Program-made: the position numbers and the translations under genes | NCBI GenBank assembly: GCA_964574215.1 | Contig: CAZNLR010000014.1 | Location: 1 to 64,000 of the forward strand | Reading direction: 5' to 3' | DNA from: GCA-2725625 sp964574215 | Lineage (GTDB): Bacteria > Pseudomonadota > Alphaproteobacteria > Rhodospirillales > UBA2165 | Length of the DNA stretch: 64,000 nucleotides | Notes under the pieces: generated by a model | The model's database searches: none | Seen by the model: only the letters and a program-made list of their open reading frames with translations | What the model was told of the DNA's origin: nothing | In this document: positions 45,002 to 54,464 of the stretch, in pieces | Position numbering within the stretch: position 1 is the first letter of the stretch | Layout of the letters: the number at the start of each line of letters is the position of its first letter

Positions 45002-45838
45002 CTAATGCGACATCATCACCGGTGCGGTCATGTGTTTGAGCAGGTGGCGGGTGACGCCGCCGAGGACCAGTTCGCGCAGACGTCGATGGCCGTAGCCGCC
45101 CATGACAATCAGATCGGAGGAAAAGTCCGAAGCCCGGGAGAGCAGCGTATCGCCCACGTTCATGTCCTTGGCCGTGATCGATTTGGCTTCGGCGTTGACG
45201 CCGTGACGGGCCAGATGCTGGCAGATATCGGCAGCCGGGATTTCGCCGTGACCTTCTGCCCCACCTTCGGGATTGATGGCCAATACGTCGACCTGATCAG
45301 CCAATTGCAGCAGCGGCAGGGCATCATTAACAGCCCGTGTCGCCAGCCGGCTAGCGTCCCAGGACACCAACACCCGTTTCCCCATCACCGGATAGTCGCC
45401 CACATAGGGAATGGTGATCACAGGGCGGCCGATGCTGAGAATGAGGCGGTCGGGTAGATCATAGGTACCGGGATCGACATCGGCATCGGGATTGTTCTGC
45501 CCGATAATCACCGTATCCACATAGCGTCCGTGCATGGCCAGTTGCTCGACCGGATCACCGGTAATGCACCGCCATTCACCGACCACGCCTTCGTGATTTA
45601 CGGCTTCGTTGAACAGCGCTTCGGCCTTCTCGGCACCTTCGTTGGCGGCTTTTTCCTGAGCTTCAAATATCTGTTCGATGAGTTCGGGTGAAGGTATATC
45701 GGGAATAGGCGCGATATATTTGACAAACAGACCGATTAAATGGGCATCATGGGCTTTGGCGAGGTTAACCGCGGTCGTTAGACGTTTTTCCGAAGCATTG
45801 CTCGAATCTACGTGAACAAGAATTCCTTTTAAGGCCAT
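45002..45838 (-). CDS. Tandem universal stress protein
   Basis: A 278-residue protein with two UspA-type domains. The first opens with GILVHVDSSNASEKRL. The second opens with KRVLVSWDASRLATRAV and ends with the nucleotide-binding-type motif MGGYGHRRLRELVLGGVTRHLL. Bacterial tandem Usps respond to stress, often binding ATP. GGAGG lies just upstream of ATG. It resembles the second tandem Usp at 55885 in its closing motif, suggesting paralogs. Confidence 0.9.
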   Translation of the reverse strand: MALKGILVHVDSSNASEKRLTTAVNLAKAHDAHLIGLFVKYIAPIPDIPSPELIEQIFEAQEKAANEGAEKAEALFNEAVNHEGVVGEWRCITGDPVEQLAMHGRYVDTVIIGQNNPDADVDPGTYDLPDRLILSIGRPVITIPYVGDYPVMGKRVLVSWDASRLATRAVNDALPLLQLADQVDVLAINPEGGAEGHGEIPAADICQHLARHGVNAEAKSITAKDMNVGDTLLSRASDFSSDLIVMGGYGHRRLRELVLGGVTRHLLKHMTAPVMMSH

Positions 45839-46025
45839 TTTTTCCTCCTTTTTTATTAACGCCCTTACCGACTATTACGCGAATATTATCCAACATTTTT
45901 TTGTAATTGTCGTTGATTTGGGTTAAGGCCAAATCTTAGTGTGCCCTAGGGGATTGGCCAAGTGCCAATAATCAGGTAGCTAATGGCCTAAATATTAAAG
46001 CCATTATTGGGAAACGGATAAATCA

Positions 46026-47453
46026 GTGTCGCGACAGGAAAAAATAGTCCCTGTAATTTTATCGGGTGGTATGGGCACCCGTCTTTGGCCGTTGTCGCGG
46101 GCGCTGTATCCCAAACAGTTGCAAGCGCTGACGTCGGAATTCAGCCTGTTGCAGGAAACCGCCACCAGGCTAAGCGGCGGCCCGTTCGATGCGCCGATGA
46201 TTATCTGCAATCAGGATCATCGTTTTATAGTCGCCCAGCATCTCCAGCAAATATCCATTGCGCCGCAAAGTATTGTTTTAGAACCGATGGGCAGAAATAC
46301 GGCGCCTGCCGCCGCCGCCGCCGCTATTCTTCTGGCCGAGCAGGATCCCGGCACGCTTATGCTTTTGACCCCGTCGGACCATATCATCAAGGACGCGGAC
46401 GCCTTTCGGGACGCCATAGACAAAGCAGCGCCCGCGGCGGCGGACGGCGCCATTGTAACCTTCGGCATTTCTCCGGATGCGCCCGAAACAGGGTATGGCT
46501 ACATCAAAAGAGCCGAGGCACTGGATCAACTAGACGGGTGTTTCGAGGTCGAAGCCTTTATCGAAAAGCCCGATTTGGAAACCGCCAAGAATTTTTTGGG
46601 CAGCGGCGGTTATGACTGGAACGGCGGCATATTTCTATTTTCGGCACAGAACTTCCTGGATGAGTTGGAACATTTGGCGCCGGATGTTATCGGCCCCTGC
46701 CGCGAAGCGGTAGAAAAGGCGGCAAATGACATGGATTTCGTGCGACTGGACGAAAAGGCCTTTTCCCAGTGCGACTCGATCTCTATCGACTATGCCGTCA
46801 TGGAACGCACGCAAAAAGCAACCGTCGTGCCCGTCGATATGGGATGGAGCGATGTCGGCTCCTGGGATGCTTTGTGGCAAGTGTCTGAAAAGGACACTGC
46901 GGGGAACGCCGTCGCCGGCGATGTTCAGCTAAAAGACGTGCGGAATTCCTACATTCGTTCGGAAAGTAAACTGGTCACGGCCATCGGAATCGAAGATACG
47001 GTGGTCGTCGCCACCGATGACGCGGTGCTGGTGACGGCGAGGTCCGCGTCCCAAGACGTCAAAGCCATCGTCGAGGCCCTAAGATCAGAAGGCCGGGACG
47101 AACATATGACCCATACGAAGGTTTATCGGCCTTGGGGTTGGTACCAGTCCCTGGAAACGGGAGACCGGTTTCAAGTTAAAGTCATATGTCTGAATCCGGG
47201 GGCACGGATCAGCCTGCAACGCCATCAAAAGAGGGCCGAACATTGGGTGGTGGTCAGCGGAACCGCGACGGTCACAAGAGATGGTGACGTCTTGACCTTG
47301 GAGGAAAACCAGTCGACCTATATCCCCATCGGTATGAAACATCGTTTGGAAAATCTGGAAGACACCCAGATGCAGATTATCGAAGTGCAAACGGGCAGTT
47401 ATCTGGGCGAGGACGATATCGAACGTTTCGACGACCAATACGGTCGCGAATAA
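46026..47453 (+). CDS. manC: Mannose-1-phosphate guanylyltransferase / mannose-6-phosphate isomerase
   Basis: A 475-residue bifunctional enzyme. Residues about 7-290 are the GDP-mannose pyrophosphorylase with ILSGGMGTRLWPLSR, EPMGRNTAPAAAAAA, the FIEKP catalytic motif and NGGIFLF. Residues about 360-470 are the cupin isomerase domain with RPWGWY, GARISLQRHQKRAEHWVVVSG and YIPIGMKHRLEN. It makes GDP-mannose for envelope polysaccharides. It starts with GTG at 46026; no clear ribosome site is seen. It is followed after 39 bases by an aminotransferase gene. Confidence 0.93.
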   Translation: MSRQEKIVPVILSGGMGTRLWPLSRALYPKQLQALTSEFSLLQETATRLSGGPFDAPMIICNQDHRFIVAQHLQQISIAPQSIVLEPMGRNTAPAAAAAAILLAEQDPGTLMLLTPSDHIIKDADAFRDAIDKAAPAAADGAIVTFGISPDAPETGYGYIKRAEALDQLDGCFEVEAFIEKPDLETAKNFLGSGGYDWNGGIFLFSAQNFLDELEHLAPDVIGPCREAVEKAANDMDFVRLDEKAFSQCDSISIDYAVMERTQKATVVPVDMGWSDVGSWDALWQVSEKDTAGNAVAGDVQLKDVRNSYIRSESKLVTAIGIEDTVVVATDDAVLVTARSASQDVKAIVEALRSEGRDEHMTHTKVYRPWGWYQSLETGDRFQVKVICLNPGARISLQRHQKRAEHWVVVSGTATVTRDGDVLTLEENQSTYIPIGMKHRLENLEDTQMQIIEVQTGSYLGEDDIERFDDQYGRE

Positions 47454-47492
47454 AAATAATGCAGCAATATCAAGATTATACGGAGAAGTAAC

Positions 47493-48872
47493 ATGGTGTT
47501 ACCGAACTCATTGGCCGGCCGCGATATCGCCAGCTATTTGCACCCCTACACCAATTTAAAGACCCACCAGGAAACCGGACCGCTGATCATCACCAAAGGC
47601 GACGGCATCCATGTCTTTGACGAGGGCGGTAAAAAATACATTGAGGGATTGGCGGGGCTTTGGTGCACGTCGCTCGGATTCAGCAACGAACGCCTGATCG
47701 AAACCGCCACTAAGGCGATGGAACAGTTGCCCTTCTATCACGGTTTCACTCACAAATCCCATCCCGCCGGCATCGAGTTGGCCGAGAAGCTGTTGACCAT
47801 GACGCCGGTTCCCATGTCCAAGGTCTTTTTCGCTAATTCGGGATCGGAAGCCAACGATACGGCGATTAAAATTATTTGGTACATCAACAATGCCCTCGGC
47901 AGACCTGAGAAAAAGAAAATTATTTCCCGCCAAAAGGCCTATCACGGGGTAACGGTGGCGACCGCCAGCCTGACCGGTCTCCCCAACAACCAGCGGGATT
48001 TTGATCTGCCCATTGACCGCATCCTTCATACGGATTGCCCCCACTTCTATCGTTTCGGCGAGGACGGCGAAAGCGAGGAGGATTTCGCCACGCGATGCGC
48101 CGAAAGTCTTGAAAACATGATACTGGAGGAAGGTCCCGAGACCATCGCCGCCTTTTTCGCCGAACCGGTCATGGGCGCCGGGGGCGTTCTGGTGCCGCCG
48201 AAAACCTATTTCGAGAAGATTCAAAAGGTTTTGAGAAAATACGACATTTTGCTGTTGGCGGACGAGGTCATCTGCGGGTTCGGACGGACGGGCAACATGT
48301 TCGGCTCCGACACCTACGGCATCAAACCCGACATGATCGCCATCGCTAAAGCTATGTCGTCGGGATATTTACCCATATCGGCTTTGATGATCTCGGAGGA
48401 AATCTTTCAGCTGATGGTCAAGGAGAGTGAAAAGATCGGTCTTTTCGGTCACGGATTTACTTATGGCGGTCATCCGATCCCGGCGGCGGTCGCCCTCGAA
48501 ACACTGAAAATCTATGAGGAAACGGATATCCTCGGTCATATCAGAACGGTTGCGCCCGTCATGCAGGACAAACTCCGGCAATTGGGCGCCCATCCCTTGG
48601 TCGGCGAGGCCAGAGGCGTCGGCATGATCGGCGCCATCGAACCGGTTCGTAACAAGGAAACCAAAGAATCCTTTGATCCCTCGGACTGCATCGGTCCCTA
48701 CTTGGCGGCGCGCGCTCAGGAAAACGGCCTGATCACCCGCGCCATCGGTGACGTGCTCGCATTTGCGCCTCCTTTGGTGATTGACGCTGATCAAATCGCC
48801 GAAATGATGAATATGGTAAGCAAGTCTCTGGATGAAACTTATGAGATGGCTCAACAAAAAGATTTAATTTGA
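47493..48872 (+). CDS. Class III (omega) aminotransferase
   Basis: A 459-residue PLP-dependent aminotransferase of the omega-amino acid:pyruvate type. Motifs are FANSGSEANDTAIKII (phosphate cup), YHGVTVATASLTG, the PLP-pyridine Asp in LLLADEVICGFGRTG, and the Schiff-base lysine in IAIAKAMSSGYLPISA. Substrates in this subgroup include beta-alanine, taurine and polyamines; the specific one is not determined. A short ribosome site (GGAGAAG) precedes ATG. It ends 143 bases before hemA. Confidence 0.87.
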   Translation: MVLPNSLAGRDIASYLHPYTNLKTHQETGPLIITKGDGIHVFDEGGKKYIEGLAGLWCTSLGFSNERLIETATKAMEQLPFYHGFTHKSHPAGIELAEKLLTMTPVPMSKVFFANSGSEANDTAIKIIWYINNALGRPEKKKIISRQKAYHGVTVATASLTGLPNNQRDFDLPIDRILHTDCPHFYRFGEDGESEEDFATRCAESLENMILEEGPETIAAFFAEPVMGAGGVLVPPKTYFEKIQKVLRKYDILLLADEVICGFGRTGNMFGSDTYGIKPDMIAIAKAMSSGYLPISALMISEEIFQLMVKESEKIGLFGHGFTYGGHPIPAAVALETLKIYEETDILGHIRTVAPVMQDKLRQLGAHPLVGEARGVGMIGAIEPVRNKETKESFDPSDCIGPYLAARAQENGLITRAIGDVLAFAPPLVIDADQIAEMMNMVSKSLDETYEMAQQKDLI

Positions 48873-49015
48873 CCTTGCCAAATCGAAGGTTTTAACCAAT
48901 TTATAGAGTATATTGTTACGGTTCTAAGGAAATATAGCCTGTTTTGAGGGCAGAACCGGCCGGCGATAATCAATTTATAGAACCAGGGAACGCCGGAAAA
49001 CCAGGAGATATTGGA

Positions 49016-50227
49016 ATGGACTACGAGCAGTTTTTTGCCGACAATGTCGCCGCTCTGAAAGCGGAAGGCCGTTACCGCATTTTCGCCGATCTTGAACGAA
49101 AAGCGGGTAATTTTCCGGTTGCCAAGAACTACCAGGACGGCGCAACGCCCGATATTACCGTTTGGTGTTCGAACGACTATCTCGGCATGGGACAAAATCC
49201 CATTGTCATGGAAGCCATGCATGAGGCGCTGGATAAATGCGGCGCCGGCGCCGGCGGCACGCGCAACATATCCGGCACCAATCACTATCATGTGCTTCTG
49301 GAAAAGGAACTGGCGAGCCTGCACGGCAAGGAAGCCGGGCTAATCTTCACGTCCGGCTATGTCGCCAATTTGACCACCCTCAGCACCATCGGGCAGATGT
49401 TGCCCGATTGCATCATCGTATCCGATGCCCTCAATCACAATTCCATGATCGCCGGCATCCGCCATTCCCGCTCGGATAAGAAAATTTTTAAGCACAATGA
49501 CGTCGAGGATTTGGAGAAAATTCTTAAATCCATCGAACCGGGCCGGCCCATTATGATTGCCTTTGAATCGGTTTATTCGATGGACGGTGATATCGCGCCG
49601 ATCGAGGAAATCTGCGACTTGGCAGATAAATACAATGCGCTGACCTTCATCGACGAAGTCCACGCCGTCGGCCTCTACGGCCAGCATGGCGCCGGTGTCG
49701 CCGAGCGCGACAATTTGATGGACCGCATCGACATTATCCAAGGCACTTTGGCCAAAGGATTTGGCGTCGTCGGCGGCTATATTGCTGCTTCGGAATCCCT
49801 CTGTGACTTCATCCGCTCATACGGCGACGGCTTTATCTTCTCGACCTCCATTCCGCCGGCAGTCGCCGCCGGTTGCCTGGCCAGCGTTAAATATGTCCGC
49901 GAACATAATGAACTTCGCGAAAAACATCAGGAACGCGCCGCGACCCTCAAGAAACGTCTTACCGATGTCGGTATTCCGGTCATGCCGTCGGTCACCCATA
50001 TCGTGCCCGTCATGGTCGGCGATCCGGTTCTGTGCAAACAGGCCAGTGACGAATTGATGTTCCAGTACGGCATTTACGTCCAGCCGATCAACTATCCCAC
50101 GGTTCCGCGGGGAACCGAGCGGCTGCGCTTTACGCCGACGCCACTGCACAATGACGAGTTGATGGATCATCTGGTCGACTCCCTGCAGAAGGTGTGGGGA
50201 CAACTTGGGCTGAAACAAGCCGCTTAA
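49016..50227 (+). CDS. hemA: 5-aminolevulinate synthase
   Basis: A 403-residue PLP enzyme that condenses glycine and succinyl-CoA, the first step of heme synthesis in Alphaproteobacteria. Motifs are WCSNDYLGMGQNP, GAGAGGTRNISGTNHYH, FIDEVHAVGLYG with the PLP Asp, and the Schiff-base lysine in TLAKGFGVVGGYIA. I chose ATG 49016 (CAGGAGA seven bases upstream; MDYEQFF is the usual family N-terminus) over an upstream in-frame start at 48944. A strong terminator follows. Confidence 0.95.
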   Translation: MDYEQFFADNVAALKAEGRYRIFADLERKAGNFPVAKNYQDGATPDITVWCSNDYLGMGQNPIVMEAMHEALDKCGAGAGGTRNISGTNHYHVLLEKELASLHGKEAGLIFTSGYVANLTTLSTIGQMLPDCIIVSDALNHNSMIAGIRHSRSDKKIFKHNDVEDLEKILKSIEPGRPIMIAFESVYSMDGDIAPIEEICDLADKYNALTFIDEVHAVGLYGQHGAGVAERDNLMDRIDIIQGTLAKGFGVVGGYIAASESLCDFIRSYGDGFIFSTSIPPAVAAGCLASVKYVREHNELREKHQERAATLKKRLTDVGIPVMPSVTHIVPVMVGDPVLCKQASDELMFQYGIYVQPINYPTVPRGTERLRFTPTPLHNDELMDHLVDSLQKVWGQLGLKQAA

Positions 50228-50249
50228 TTTAGATCTTACAATCGCTTAA

Positions 50250-50277
50250 AAGGCCGGCTTAACGCCCGGCCTTTTTT
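50250..50277 (+). terminator. Intrinsic terminator after hemA
   Basis: AAGGCCGG and CCGGCCTT form an 8-bp perfect stem with an 8-base loop followed by T-rich sequence ending in six T. It lies 23 bases after the hemA stop. Confidence 0.93.
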
Positions 50278-50361
50278 GTTGCGCGCTCAGATAGACAACC
50301 ACCCTACAAATAACCCAATAAGGCGTGTTGCAAACTTTTACGTATTTTAAAAAGTTCGCAC

Positions 50362-50385
50362 ATGATGTCACTCACGCGACATCAT
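50362..50385. promoter_or_regulatory. Perfect 8-8-8 inverted repeat, operator candidate
   Basis: ATGATGTC and GACATCAT are exact reverse complements around ACTCACGC, 85 bp upstream of the small secreted protein at 50470. Its dimension (24 bp) and position fit a dimeric regulator site. No regulator can be named. Confidence 0.45.
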
Positions 50386-50469
50386 AGGCTTACATTGACC
50401 ACTTATATTGATTACAGCCGCAGAGGAGTAAAAAGCGGTTCACTTACATCCTGAGAGAAGGAACGGTAT

Positions 50470-50778
50470 ATGTGGTACGGTAGACTGGTAATTGCCTTAA
50501 GTGCAGCGATTTTTGCCTTCAACGCCAATGTCGCGTCGGCTCAAGACATGGTGGCCTGCGGTGACCGCAAGGAAATCATTACCGAATTGAAAGAGCAATT
50601 TTCCGAACGTCCGGTTTCCATCGGTCTGGCGAAGAATGGCGCTGTTTTGGAACTGTTCGTTTCCCCGAACCGCACGTTTTCATTAATTATGACTCAGCCC
50701 ACGGGTCTCAGTTGTCTGATCGCTGGCGGTGATCATTGGGAATCTCTGCCGAAAAAACTGGCTGGTCTAAAAACGTGA
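50470..50778 (+). CDS. Small secreted protein of unknown function
   Basis: A 102-residue protein with a signal peptide (residues 1-24, ending VASA). The mature part has two cysteines (MVACGDR and GLSCLIAGG) that probably form a disulfide, and ends near GDHWESLPKK. Proteins of this pattern are widespread in Alphaproteobacteria without known function. GAGAAGGAA precedes ATG. It is monocistronic, after the hemA terminator. Confidence 0.75.
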   Translation: MWYGRLVIALSAAIFAFNANVASAQDMVACGDRKEIITELKEQFSERPVSIGLAKNGAVLELFVSPNRTFSLIMTQPTGLSCLIAGGDHWESLPKKLAGLKT

Positions 50779-50819
50779 GTGACTGGGTCCGAATGTCAGC
50801 TGATCGCGATGACCATGCT

Positions 50820-51167
50820 TCAGCTCGTGGGCGGACCACACCGGCGCCAGATTTCTGCTGATTTTTGATCCTGAGGCGTATTCATTAGCATGGTTTCCTC
50901 GTCCTGAAGAATCATCGTAATCGTCGACCCGCTTCCCCTCTCATTCTTCGGAACAATATAAGAAAAGTCGTGACGGCCGTAATTTCCGGTTATCCGATTG
51001 CCGCCGGGCGTTACGATCTCGGGACCATTGATCGATAGGCGCCGGCCATTTATCTCGTTGCACCAATTGCCGTCAATGGCATCCGCCAAGGCAGTAGAAC
51101 TCAATAAAACCAGCAAAAGAAAAGTTGCCGCCGCCACTGCAAAATTGATCTTTCTTCGATCATTCAT
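50820..51167 (-). CDS. Small secreted protein of unknown function
   Basis: A 115-residue protein with a signal peptide (residues 1-28, ending TALA). The mature part GNWCNEINGRRLSINGPEIVTPGG suggests a small beta-sandwich; two cysteines (WC and RRCG) may pair. I do not recognise a named family. It is convergent with the gene at 50470 and divergent from the histidine kinase. Confidence 0.72.
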   Translation of the reverse strand: MNDRRKINFAVAAATFLLLVLLSSTALADAIDGNWCNEINGRRLSINGPEIVTPGGNRITGNYGRHDFSYIVPKNERGSGSTITMILQDEETMLMNTPQDQKSAEIWRRCGPPTS

Positions 51168-51372
51168 TTCAGATCACTTTCTTGTAATAACTGTAAAGAG
51201 ACTATTGCGGACACCCATGGTCGCAACCACTTAATAATAACCCACAAAATTGGTCTACTACTGATCAAGTTCCACTTGAAATAATATAGTATGTAACCAC
51301 ATGCAAAAGATACCAAACAACGACAGTGACATGGGTTTTTGATCTCAAAAGCCCTTGTGGAAATACGCGTAA

Positions 51373-53808
51373 ATGAACACAGAACATTTGGTCGATCCTG
51401 AAATAAATGCTGTTGATGTGAACCGAAAAACCGGTAGCCGGCATTTCCAATTGTTGCGGCGTTATGTCTTGGCGGCAGTATTGTCATGGACCGTCATCAT
51501 AGCCGGATTCATGGGGTGGAATCTATTTCAACTCAACGAACAGACCAATGATCTGGCCCACAAGGAAGCGATCGCTCATTTTAACAAGGATCAGGGGTTC
51601 CGTTTATGGGGAACCGAGCACGGCGGCATTTATGTTCCCGTCAGCAAAAAAACTCCGCCAAGCCCCTATCTCTCCCATGTACCTGAGCGCGACATAACGA
51701 CACCCTCCGGTATACCGCTAACTTTAATGAATCCGGCCTATATGGTCCGCCAGCTGATGGAGGACTATACGGAACTTTATGGTATACGCGGTAGAATCAC
51801 CGGCCTCGTCGTCCTGCGGCCTGAAAATTCTCCTGACGAGTGGGAAAAATATGCGCTGCATCGTCTGAAAAAAGGTGAAAACGAAGTCATGGAGGTCGCC
51901 GATATCGACGGGGCTCCATTCCTGCGAATGATGCGGCCCATGTATATGCGGGAGGGATGCGACAAATGCCACGGTCACCTGGGATTCAAAACAGGCGATT
52001 TTAGAGGCGGCGTTGGCGTCGCCATTCCCATGGCGCCCTATCTAGCGACACAACGGCAATCGCAATATTTGCTGATCGCCACCCACACCTTTATTTGGTT
52101 TCTCGGCCTGGGATTGATCGGCATCGGTCGCAAGCAGATCAACGGACACATTCAAGGAACGCAAAAAGCGGAAGAGGAAATCCGAACCTTGAACCGCGAA
52201 CTGGAACACCGGGTTGAAGAAAGGACTGAAAGGCTCCGCACCATCGTCGACACGGCCGCCGACGGTATCATTACGATCGACGAAAAAGGCTCGATCGAAT
52301 CCTTCAACACCGCAGCGGAAAAAATATTCGGCTACAATTCCGCCGAAATTGTCGGGCAACCGGTTACGCGCCTGATGAAATCCGATGAAGCCCAGATGCA
52401 TCAAATCCAACTACAAAACTATTTGGAAACCGGGGAAACCCATGTCATCGGAACCGGGCGCGAGGTCATGGCCGTTCGTCAAAATGGCGAGACATTTCCT
52501 CTCTACATAGCCGTAAGTTCTGTAAAATTGGGAGACCGGCAACTGTTCACGGGCATCGTTCGCGATATGACGGACCCGAAAAAAACCGAACAATCCCTCA
52601 GGCACGCCAAAGAGCAGGCCGAAAAGGCCAACATGGCAAAATCACAATTCCTGTCCAGCATGAGTCATGAACTGCGCACACCGTTGAACGGAATTCTGGG
52701 ATTCGCCCAGCTCCTAAAGCATCTGCCGGAAGAACCGATCACCGAACGGCAATCAGATTATGTCGAGTTGATCTTGAGCGCCGGGTCGCATCTGCACGAT
52801 TTGATCAATGACCTGCTGGATCTCTCGAAAATCGAATCGGGGAATTTGGCCCTGTCCATCGAAACCATAAATCCCGTACTGGCCGTCAACGAGTGCGTCG
52901 AGTTGGTCACCCCTTTGGCCGAGGGCAAACAGATTTCAATTGAAGATAATATTTCGAGCTCAAGCGTCTGTCCGACAACCTATATCCGAGCCGACTACGT
53001 CCGATTCAAACAGATAATATTTAATCTTGTATCCAACGCCGTGAAATATAACCGAGACCAAGGATCGGTTTCGCTGACCTGTTGTGACAGCGACGCCTGC
53101 GACGGAAGTTTCAGATTTTCCGTCACCGATACCGGGCTCGGCATTCCTGAAACACAGATCAAAGATTTGTTCGAGCCCTTTAACCGCCTGGGTCAGGAAG
53201 CAGGGGAAATCGAAGGATCGGGCGTGGGACTCACGGTCACGAAAATGCTGGTTGAGCTGATGAACGGGAAAATGGGTGTCGAAAGCACATTGGGCAAAGG
53301 CAGCACTTTTTGGATCGAACTGCCCCTGGCAACGGAACAGCAGATCAAGGACGCAACGGATCAAAGCTTGCTGGAGTTTGGCGATTTGAAGGATTTCGAA
53401 TTTCCCGATGGCCAACATTCCATACTCTATGTGGAAGACAATCCCAACAATTTGAGATTGATGACTGAACTCCTCGCAAAATTCGATAGCATCACCATGT
53501 TGTCGGCAAAAACGGGAGAGGAAGGGTTAAAGGTCGCCCGCGAAATCATTCCGGATTTAATCATTTTGGATATCAATCTGCCGGGAATGAACGGATTTGA
53601 AACCTTGGATATTCTCAAGTCTTTCGCCAACACACGGGATATACCCGTTATTGCGCTCAGCGCCAGCGCCATGCCTGCTGATATCAATAAAGGAATAAAG
53701 GCCGGCTTTCGAAATTACATAACCAAGCCTTATGTTGTCGAAGATATGCTGTTTGCGATTAAGGAGGTACTTGAACAAGAGGCCGCGCTGGAAAAACAAT
53801 CGGTTTAA
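51373..53808 (+). CDS. Hybrid sensor histidine kinase with heme-type periplasmic DUF3365 sensor
   Basis: An 811-residue kinase. A membrane helix (residues about 32-52) and a second one (about 235-255, IATHTFIWFLGLGLIGIG) enclose a periplasmic DUF3365/Tll0287-like domain with a c-heme motif CDKCH at residues about 196-200. A PAS domain (about 288-400), HisKA with SSMSHELRTPLNGILG (His432), HATPase with NLVSNAVKYN and DTGLGI, and a receiver domain with LIILDINLPGMNGF (Asp about 733) and Lys in YITKPY follow. It probably senses redox state or a gas by heme. No cognate output regulator is beside it. Confidence 0.9.
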   Translation: MNTEHLVDPEINAVDVNRKTGSRHFQLLRRYVLAAVLSWTVIIAGFMGWNLFQLNEQTNDLAHKEAIAHFNKDQGFRLWGTEHGGIYVPVSKKTPPSPYLSHVPERDITTPSGIPLTLMNPAYMVRQLMEDYTELYGIRGRITGLVVLRPENSPDEWEKYALHRLKKGENEVMEVADIDGAPFLRMMRPMYMREGCDKCHGHLGFKTGDFRGGVGVAIPMAPYLATQRQSQYLLIATHTFIWFLGLGLIGIGRKQINGHIQGTQKAEEEIRTLNRELEHRVEERTERLRTIVDTAADGIITIDEKGSIESFNTAAEKIFGYNSAEIVGQPVTRLMKSDEAQMHQIQLQNYLETGETHVIGTGREVMAVRQNGETFPLYIAVSSVKLGDRQLFTGIVRDMTDPKKTEQSLRHAKEQAEKANMAKSQFLSSMSHELRTPLNGILGFAQLLKHLPEEPITERQSDYVELILSAGSHLHDLINDLLDLSKIESGNLALSIETINPVLAVNECVELVTPLAEGKQISIEDNISSSSVCPTTYIRADYVRFKQIIFNLVSNAVKYNRDQGSVSLTCCDSDACDGSFRFSVTDTGLGIPETQIKDLFEPFNRLGQEAGEIEGSGVGLTVTKMLVELMNGKMGVESTLGKGSTFWIELPLATEQQIKDATDQSLLEFGDLKDFEFPDGQHSILYVEDNPNNLRLMTELLAKFDSITMLSAKTGEEGLKVAREIIPDLIILDINLPGMNGFETLDILKSFANTRDIPVIALSASAMPADINKGIKAGFRNYITKPYVVEDMLFAIKEVLEQEAALEKQSV

Positions 53809-53895
53809 ATTGCCGCATTTGTTGAAATAAATTTTCGAATATGCCCAAAGCAAAGTTTCCTATCTGCTCCGTTCCGCCTATTATCCCCGTCGACC

Positions 53896-54444
53896 ATGTA
53901 TACCGACAATACGCTAACGCCCCGGGAGGCGGTTCGACTGTGCGCGCTAGGCACCCTTGCGGGCGGTGCCTTGCGTTACGACGCCTTGGTGCATGAAGTA
54001 CGCCATTTCGTCAGCCGTATCACCGGCCCATCGCTCGAATTGATGGGCGAATCCATTGAACTGTTGAGATACGAAGGATTGGTTACCGCGGTCGATGACA
54101 GCCAGGACAACGATCCCGAATTGGCGATCTCCGACGAAGGCGACAAGATGCTCAAATCCCTGTTATGCGCCAACATCAGAGCCGGCAGCAATGATCTCAA
54201 CGAGCTTATCATGGCTCTGAAATTCCGCTTCCTGCATATGTTGGAAATGACGCAACAGGTCGACCAGGTGGAATTGCTCATTGAGGCCTGTGAATCGGAA
54301 TTGGCCCGGTTGGAGGATTTGCGAATCCACCACGAAGGCGACCAGGGGCATTTGACGGACTGGCTGGACCATGACATCAACCGGATCGAATCACGGCTGG
54401 ATTGGCTGAACGAGTTCGAGAAAAAATTAGATGTCGGCGCGTAA
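53896..54444 (+). CDS. Putative winged-helix protein of unknown function
   Basis: A 182-residue soluble protein that I cannot place with certainty. Residues about 8-95 (TPREAVRLCALGTLAGGALRYDALV, then LIEL-type helices and LAISDEGDKML) resemble a PadR/MarR-like winged helix. Residues about 110-180 are long helices with charged residues that could dimerise. It follows the hybrid kinase by 87 bases on the same strand, so it might be its downstream partner; this is speculative. Confidence 0.6.
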   Translation: MYTDNTLTPREAVRLCALGTLAGGALRYDALVHEVRHFVSRITGPSLELMGESIELLRYEGLVTAVDDSQDNDPELAISDEGDKMLKSLLCANIRAGSNDLNELIMALKFRFLHMLEMTQQVDQVELLIEACESELARLEDLRIHHEGDQGHLTDWLDHDINRIESRLDWLNEFEKKLDVGA

Positions 54445-54464
54445 TCCGGACGTTCACGCGAAAA

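Noticed and set aside
45954..45968. TTGGC-N5-GCCAA palindrome upstream of manC
   Set aside because: Short arms and no further support; could easily be chance.
48897..48981. CAATTTATAGA direct repeat, two copies upstream of hemA
   Set aside because: Only two copies of an AT-rich word 74 bp apart; not convincing as a regulatory element.
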